Source: a virus. Taken from it: 23,420 nt of DNA. Location: positions 1-23,420 of IMG/VR virus record IMGVR_UViG_3300032093_000855; one strand, 5' to 3'. A model generated the notes under the pieces. It saw only the letters and a list, made by a program, of their open reading frames with translations. It was not told the DNA's origin and ran no database searches. The translations under genes were made by a program, and so were the position numbers. Shown in pieces: positions 21,019-23,420 of this stretch; positions within the stretch are counted from its first letter, which is position 1, and every line of letters starts with the position of its first letter.

Positions 21019-22662
21019 TCACCAAAGACGCTGCAGGAAGGGGCCGGAGTCTGGCCGTTCCGAAAGTTCCGCGTCTTTTTCCATGGCGGCCGCGAACGCG
21101 TTGACGGCTGCCACGATCCCGTCGATCTTCTCGGGGCTCTTGTCCTTGTCTGGCTTGATCATGCCCGTGGAGTCTTCGACCCACACGAGATTGTTCGCGT
21201 TGAACAGCAGGATCGGGGATTCGTAGCCGAACTGCCCCTCGACGACACAACCCTCCAGCATCTTTGCCGGGGCGTTCATCACCGTGGTGCTCGGCCGCAC
21301 CGCCTTCAGGTCGATCGACTCTTCCTCGAGCATCGACGCGATCGGGCCGATCTGCCACGGGTCGGCACCGACGAGGGCGATTCTGTTTTGCCGGTCGAAG
21401 TCCGCGATGTCTTTGGCGACAACCTTGTGATTCAGCCGCGCCCCCGGCGTGACCGTCAGCCAGCCCTCGCGGGCCCACGTCGAATACGGAATGTTGTCCT
21501 TCGTCTCGCGCTCGCGGACGGTTTCCTCGGGCACCCAGTATTTCATGACGGCGTAGTAGGAGCCGTCGGCCAACTTGAACAGGAAGCACGCCGCTGTCAT
21601 GTCGAGATTGCTGGCCACGTCGATCCCGCAGACGCACGTGAGGCCCGCCAGGTCTGGCCGCTCCTTCCGGCAGTTGGAGAAGTGCTCGCCCGGGAAGGCA
21701 CGGTTGTCGGGAGCCGTCCACACGTTGAGCGAATAACGCAGCCACTTCGAGAATTTCCGTGGATGGGTAAGCGCGTCCTCGTAGTCAGAGCGGAACTCGT
21801 CTTCGGTGAAGGCCGTGCCCATTGCCGGGTTGGCCTTCGCCCACGTGGCCGGATCGTGCGGATCGTCGGCTTTCGGATCGGCCCCGAAGATCACGCCGAG
21901 AAGGCCCGTGTTGACCGACGGGTCTTTGATCGCCAGCTCCGTCGCCTCCCACCACTCCCAGCCGATGCCGTTGCGGTTGTCGCCGGCCGTCGAGATCGAT
22001 CCGATGATCGCGTTCGGGATGCCGCGCGTGGCGTACATGATGGTGTCGACCAGGTCGGGCTTCTTGAAACTGTGGATCTCGTCGAGCAGGACCAGGCCGT
22101 TGATGCCCTCTGAGACTTTCGCGTCGGCAGACAAGCAGCGAATTTCCTTGCCGTTCCGCTTGTTGCGGATCAGGTACTTGTGGTCGACGACGTCGAACAC
22201 TGGCTCGAGGATGGGCGACGCCTGGATCGAATCTCGCACCATCCGCCACATGGTGCGGGCCTGATCCTTCACGTTCGCCGCGAGGAAGACGTCCATGCCG
22301 GCCACGGTGTTCGCGTATTGGACGATCTGCGAGCAGCTCGTGGTCTTCCGGTTTTTCTTCGGCACGAACACGGAGAACCGGCGAAACCGGAGACGGCCAT
22401 TCGGGCGACGCCAGCCGAACAGCGGGTAGAGCACGCGATCACGGAACCACGGGATCGGCGAGACCCGGACGATCTCGCCGCCCTCCGCCCGGTGACGGCA
22501 GCACTTCTCGATGAACCGCCGCGGCTTGTCAGCCTCCTCCGCGCTCCACACAAAGCCCGGCACGTACTCGGGCCGCGAGGTCGGGTCGACGAAGAGGGAC
22601 TCCGGCGGCGGGCCGTAGTCCGGCTCAGCCGAACTCGGCGAGCGGGTCTTGCTCTTCCTCAT
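21019..22662 (-). CDS. terL: Terminase large subunit
   Basis: A 547-aa DNA-packaging motor. The ATPase domain has a Walker A variant PKKNRKTT (101-108), an adjacent VFLAANVKDQARTMW motif, Walker B VLLDEIH (191-197, D194/E195) and the coupling motif SISTAGDN (~222-229). The nuclease domain has a first catalytic aspartate D348 in CGIDVASNLD and D434 in LVGADPW, typical of the RNase H-like fold that cuts concatemers. The order agrees with the HK97-like Terminase_1 family (full length about 550). ATG at 22662 is preceded by GGAG at 7 nt, and the gene begins inside the last codons of the small terminase (38-nt overlap). Confidence 0.95.
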   Translation of the reverse strand: MRKSKTRSPSSAEPDYGPPPESLFVDPTSRPEYVPGFVWSAEEADKPRRFIEKCCRHRAEGGEIVRVSPIPWFRDRVLYPLFGWRRPNGRLRFRRFSVFVPKKNRKTTSCSQIVQYANTVAGMDVFLAANVKDQARTMWRMVRDSIQASPILEPVFDVVDHKYLIRNKRNGKEIRCLSADAKVSEGINGLVLLDEIHSFKKPDLVDTIMYATRGIPNAIIGSISTAGDNRNGIGWEWWEATELAIKDPSVNTGLLGVIFGADPKADDPHDPATWAKANPAMGTAFTEDEFRSDYEDALTHPRKFSKWLRYSLNVWTAPDNRAFPGEHFSNCRKERPDLAGLTCVCGIDVASNLDMTAACFLFKLADGSYYAVMKYWVPEETVRERETKDNIPYSTWAREGWLTVTPGARLNHKVVAKDIADFDRQNRIALVGADPWQIGPIASMLEEESIDLKAVRPSTTVMNAPAKMLEGCVVEGQFGYESPILLFNANNLVWVEDSTGMIKPDKDKSPEKIDGIVAAVNAFAAAMEKDAELSERPDSGPFLQRLW

Positions 22663-23074
22663 CCTCGATCTCCGGGAGCCGGGCGGACGAAGCGGCCGTC
22701 AGGCCGAAGTCGCGAGCGAGACTCACCCAGTCGTTTCGTGCGGCACGGGCCAGCCTGGCGATCGGGTTGGCAACCGGGCCACGCTCCGTCCCGATCACGA
22801 ACCCCTCCCTGGCCAGCTGGCCGTCGAGCACCTCGAGCTCCGCGTGGAGCCGGCAGAGCAGGGCGAACGCGTCGGCACTCTCGGGCGTGAGACGACCAGA
22901 CTCGATCATCGCAGGGGCCAGCCGCTTCCACATTGCCGCGGCCGACTTGATTTTGGCGAGCCCGGTCGGCATGCGCACCGGGCCCGGATCCGTGCGGCGA
23001 GCAGCGCGCAGGGTGTTGCGGCCGTCCGCGGAACGCTGGCTCTTTGGGTCGGCGACGGGGCCTCGGGAACCCAT
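22625..23074 (-). CDS. terS: Terminase small subunit (P27 family)
   Basis: A 149-aa protein. The start MGSRGPVADPKSQRSADGRNT is the hallmark opening of P27-type small terminases. It is followed by WKRLAPAMIESGRLTPESADAFALLCRLHAELEVLDGQL, a GPVANPIARLARAARNDW segment and an acidic C-terminal tail (EIEDEEEQDPLAEFG) that probably contacts the large subunit. It would recognise the packaging site and load DNA onto the motor. I chose ATG at 23074 for the family start and GGAG 9 nt upstream; an in-frame ATG at 23110 is less consistent. Confidence 0.92.
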   Translation of the reverse strand: MGSRGPVADPKSQRSADGRNTLRAARRTDPGPVRMPTGLAKIKSAAAMWKRLAPAMIESGRLTPESADAFALLCRLHAELEVLDGQLAREGFVIGTERGPVANPIARLARAARNDWVSLARDFGLTAASSARLPEIEDEEEQDPLAEFG

Positions 23075-23215
23075 GGCTACTGTCTCCAAAAATGGGGCAA
23101 AACCCGACACAAACTCACGTTGAGGCAGCGTGGGGTCTTCCCTTGAAGGGTCGTTTTTTGGCGCGCCCCACCCCGGTTTGCGTCGTGCGCCGAGGTTTTT
23201 CGGGTGTCTTTCATC
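23075..23215. other. HNH-terminase intergenic region, candidate cos/packaging region
   Basis: A 141-nt non-coding gap, the longest in the late operon. It contains an odd-length palindrome CCCTTGAAGGG, an A/T-homopolymer run (TTTTTT) and the palindrome GGCGCGCC next to each other, and the small terminase ribosome site. In HK97-like cos phages with an HNH protein, cos sites commonly lie close to the terminase and HNH genes. No cos can be proven from sequence. Confidence 0.35.
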
Positions 23216-23420
23216 TCAGTGCGTGCCCTTTTGCCGCTGTTCCTCGCGTGTTTTGCGTCCGTGGCAGCTGCCGCAGATCCACTGGAGATTGGCGTCGTCG
23301 TCGCTGCCTCCGTCTTCGAGTGGGATTCGATGGTCGGCGTGGCCGTTCTTGCCGTAAGCCACACGCCCGCAGTCCTGGCACGTGTAGGCGTCGCGGATGG
23401 CGACTCGCACACGCCGCTCC
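23216..23420 (-). CDS. HNH endonuclease, partial at the window edge
   Basis: At least 68 aa are visible and the reading frame stays open to the edge, so the true start may lie outside; an in-frame GTG at 23410 is the first internal candidate. The motif order is complete for a small HNH nuclease. CQDCG gives the first zinc pair, GHADHRIPLEDGG has the catalytic D-H, and NLQWICGSCHGRKTREE holds the Asn, second zinc pair and final His. Such proteins next to terminase genes in HK97-like phages assist cos cleavage during DNA packaging. It is the most upstream late gene visible and precedes the 141-nt gap. Confidence 0.88.
   Translation of the reverse strand, partial: ERRVRVAIRDAYTCQDCGRVAYGKNGHADHRIPLEDGGSDDDANLQWICGSCHGRKTREEQRQKGTH

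Noticed and set aside
23077-23412. 111-codon minus-strand frame overlapping the HNH gene
   Set aside because: It is in a different frame from the clear HNH motif, is Thr/Ala-rich without domain features, and runs across the intergenic gap.
1-23420. CRISPR array, insertion sequence or transposase
   Set aside because: No regularly spaced direct repeats, terminal inverted repeats or transposase motifs were seen anywhere in the window.

Overview
The window reads as one side of an integrated, HK97-type long-tailed phage (a temperate siphovirus or a prophage derived from one) in a high-GC bacterium. The host cannot be named from sequence alone. Several proteins recall those I associate with prophages of Planctomycetota: the 144-aa protein with a CPCEKH motif, the 308-aa and 114-aa tail-side proteins, and secreted proteins in the late operon. 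That assignment is a moderate-confidence impression only.

Left edge (1-184): the 3' part of a tRNA-Arg(ACG) gene (anticodon arm, T arm, acceptor 3' strand) lies on the minus strand and stops abruptly next to a tyrosine integrase. This is the expected structure of a phage attachment junction. Two genes run rightward: the integrase (185-1069) and a lower-GC secreted coiled-coil protein (1107-1874) that looks like cargo. A GC-rich hairpin closes this unit where it meets the leftward operon.

The remainder, about 1.96-23.4 kb, is a single leftward late operon with almost no gaps. Many genes are joined by ATGA or GTGA overlaps. In transcription order (right to left): a partial HNH endonuclease, small and large terminase, portal, and prohead protease with an unusual C-terminal HAD-like domain. 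Next come eight small or secreted genes, including a papain-like protein, a trypsin-like protease and several membrane proteins. Then follow the HK97-fold major capsid protein, a 65-aa protein, head-tail connectors, tail terminator and tail tube candidates. The tail assembly chaperone is made with a -1 frameshift, followed by the tape measure, tail-tip proteins and a 767-aa GGxGY-repeat protein. The operon ends with accessory genes: a zinc-finger-like protein, a metallophosphoesterase, a dATP/dGTP diphosphohydrolase-like protein and a small SPFH/band-7 protein.

No repressor, excisionase or replication genes are visible, so the regulatory and replication module probably lies beyond the right edge.

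The most unusual points are: (1) the prohead protease-HAD fusion; (2) the eight-gene block of proteases and membrane proteins separating protease from capsid; (3) an exact 23-bp element placed before both the portal and the capsid gene; (4) a 15-bp perfect hairpin just after the capsid gene; (5) a complete frameshift signal in the tail chaperone; (6) the distal accessory set (SPFH, diphosphohydrolase-like, metallophosphoesterase).
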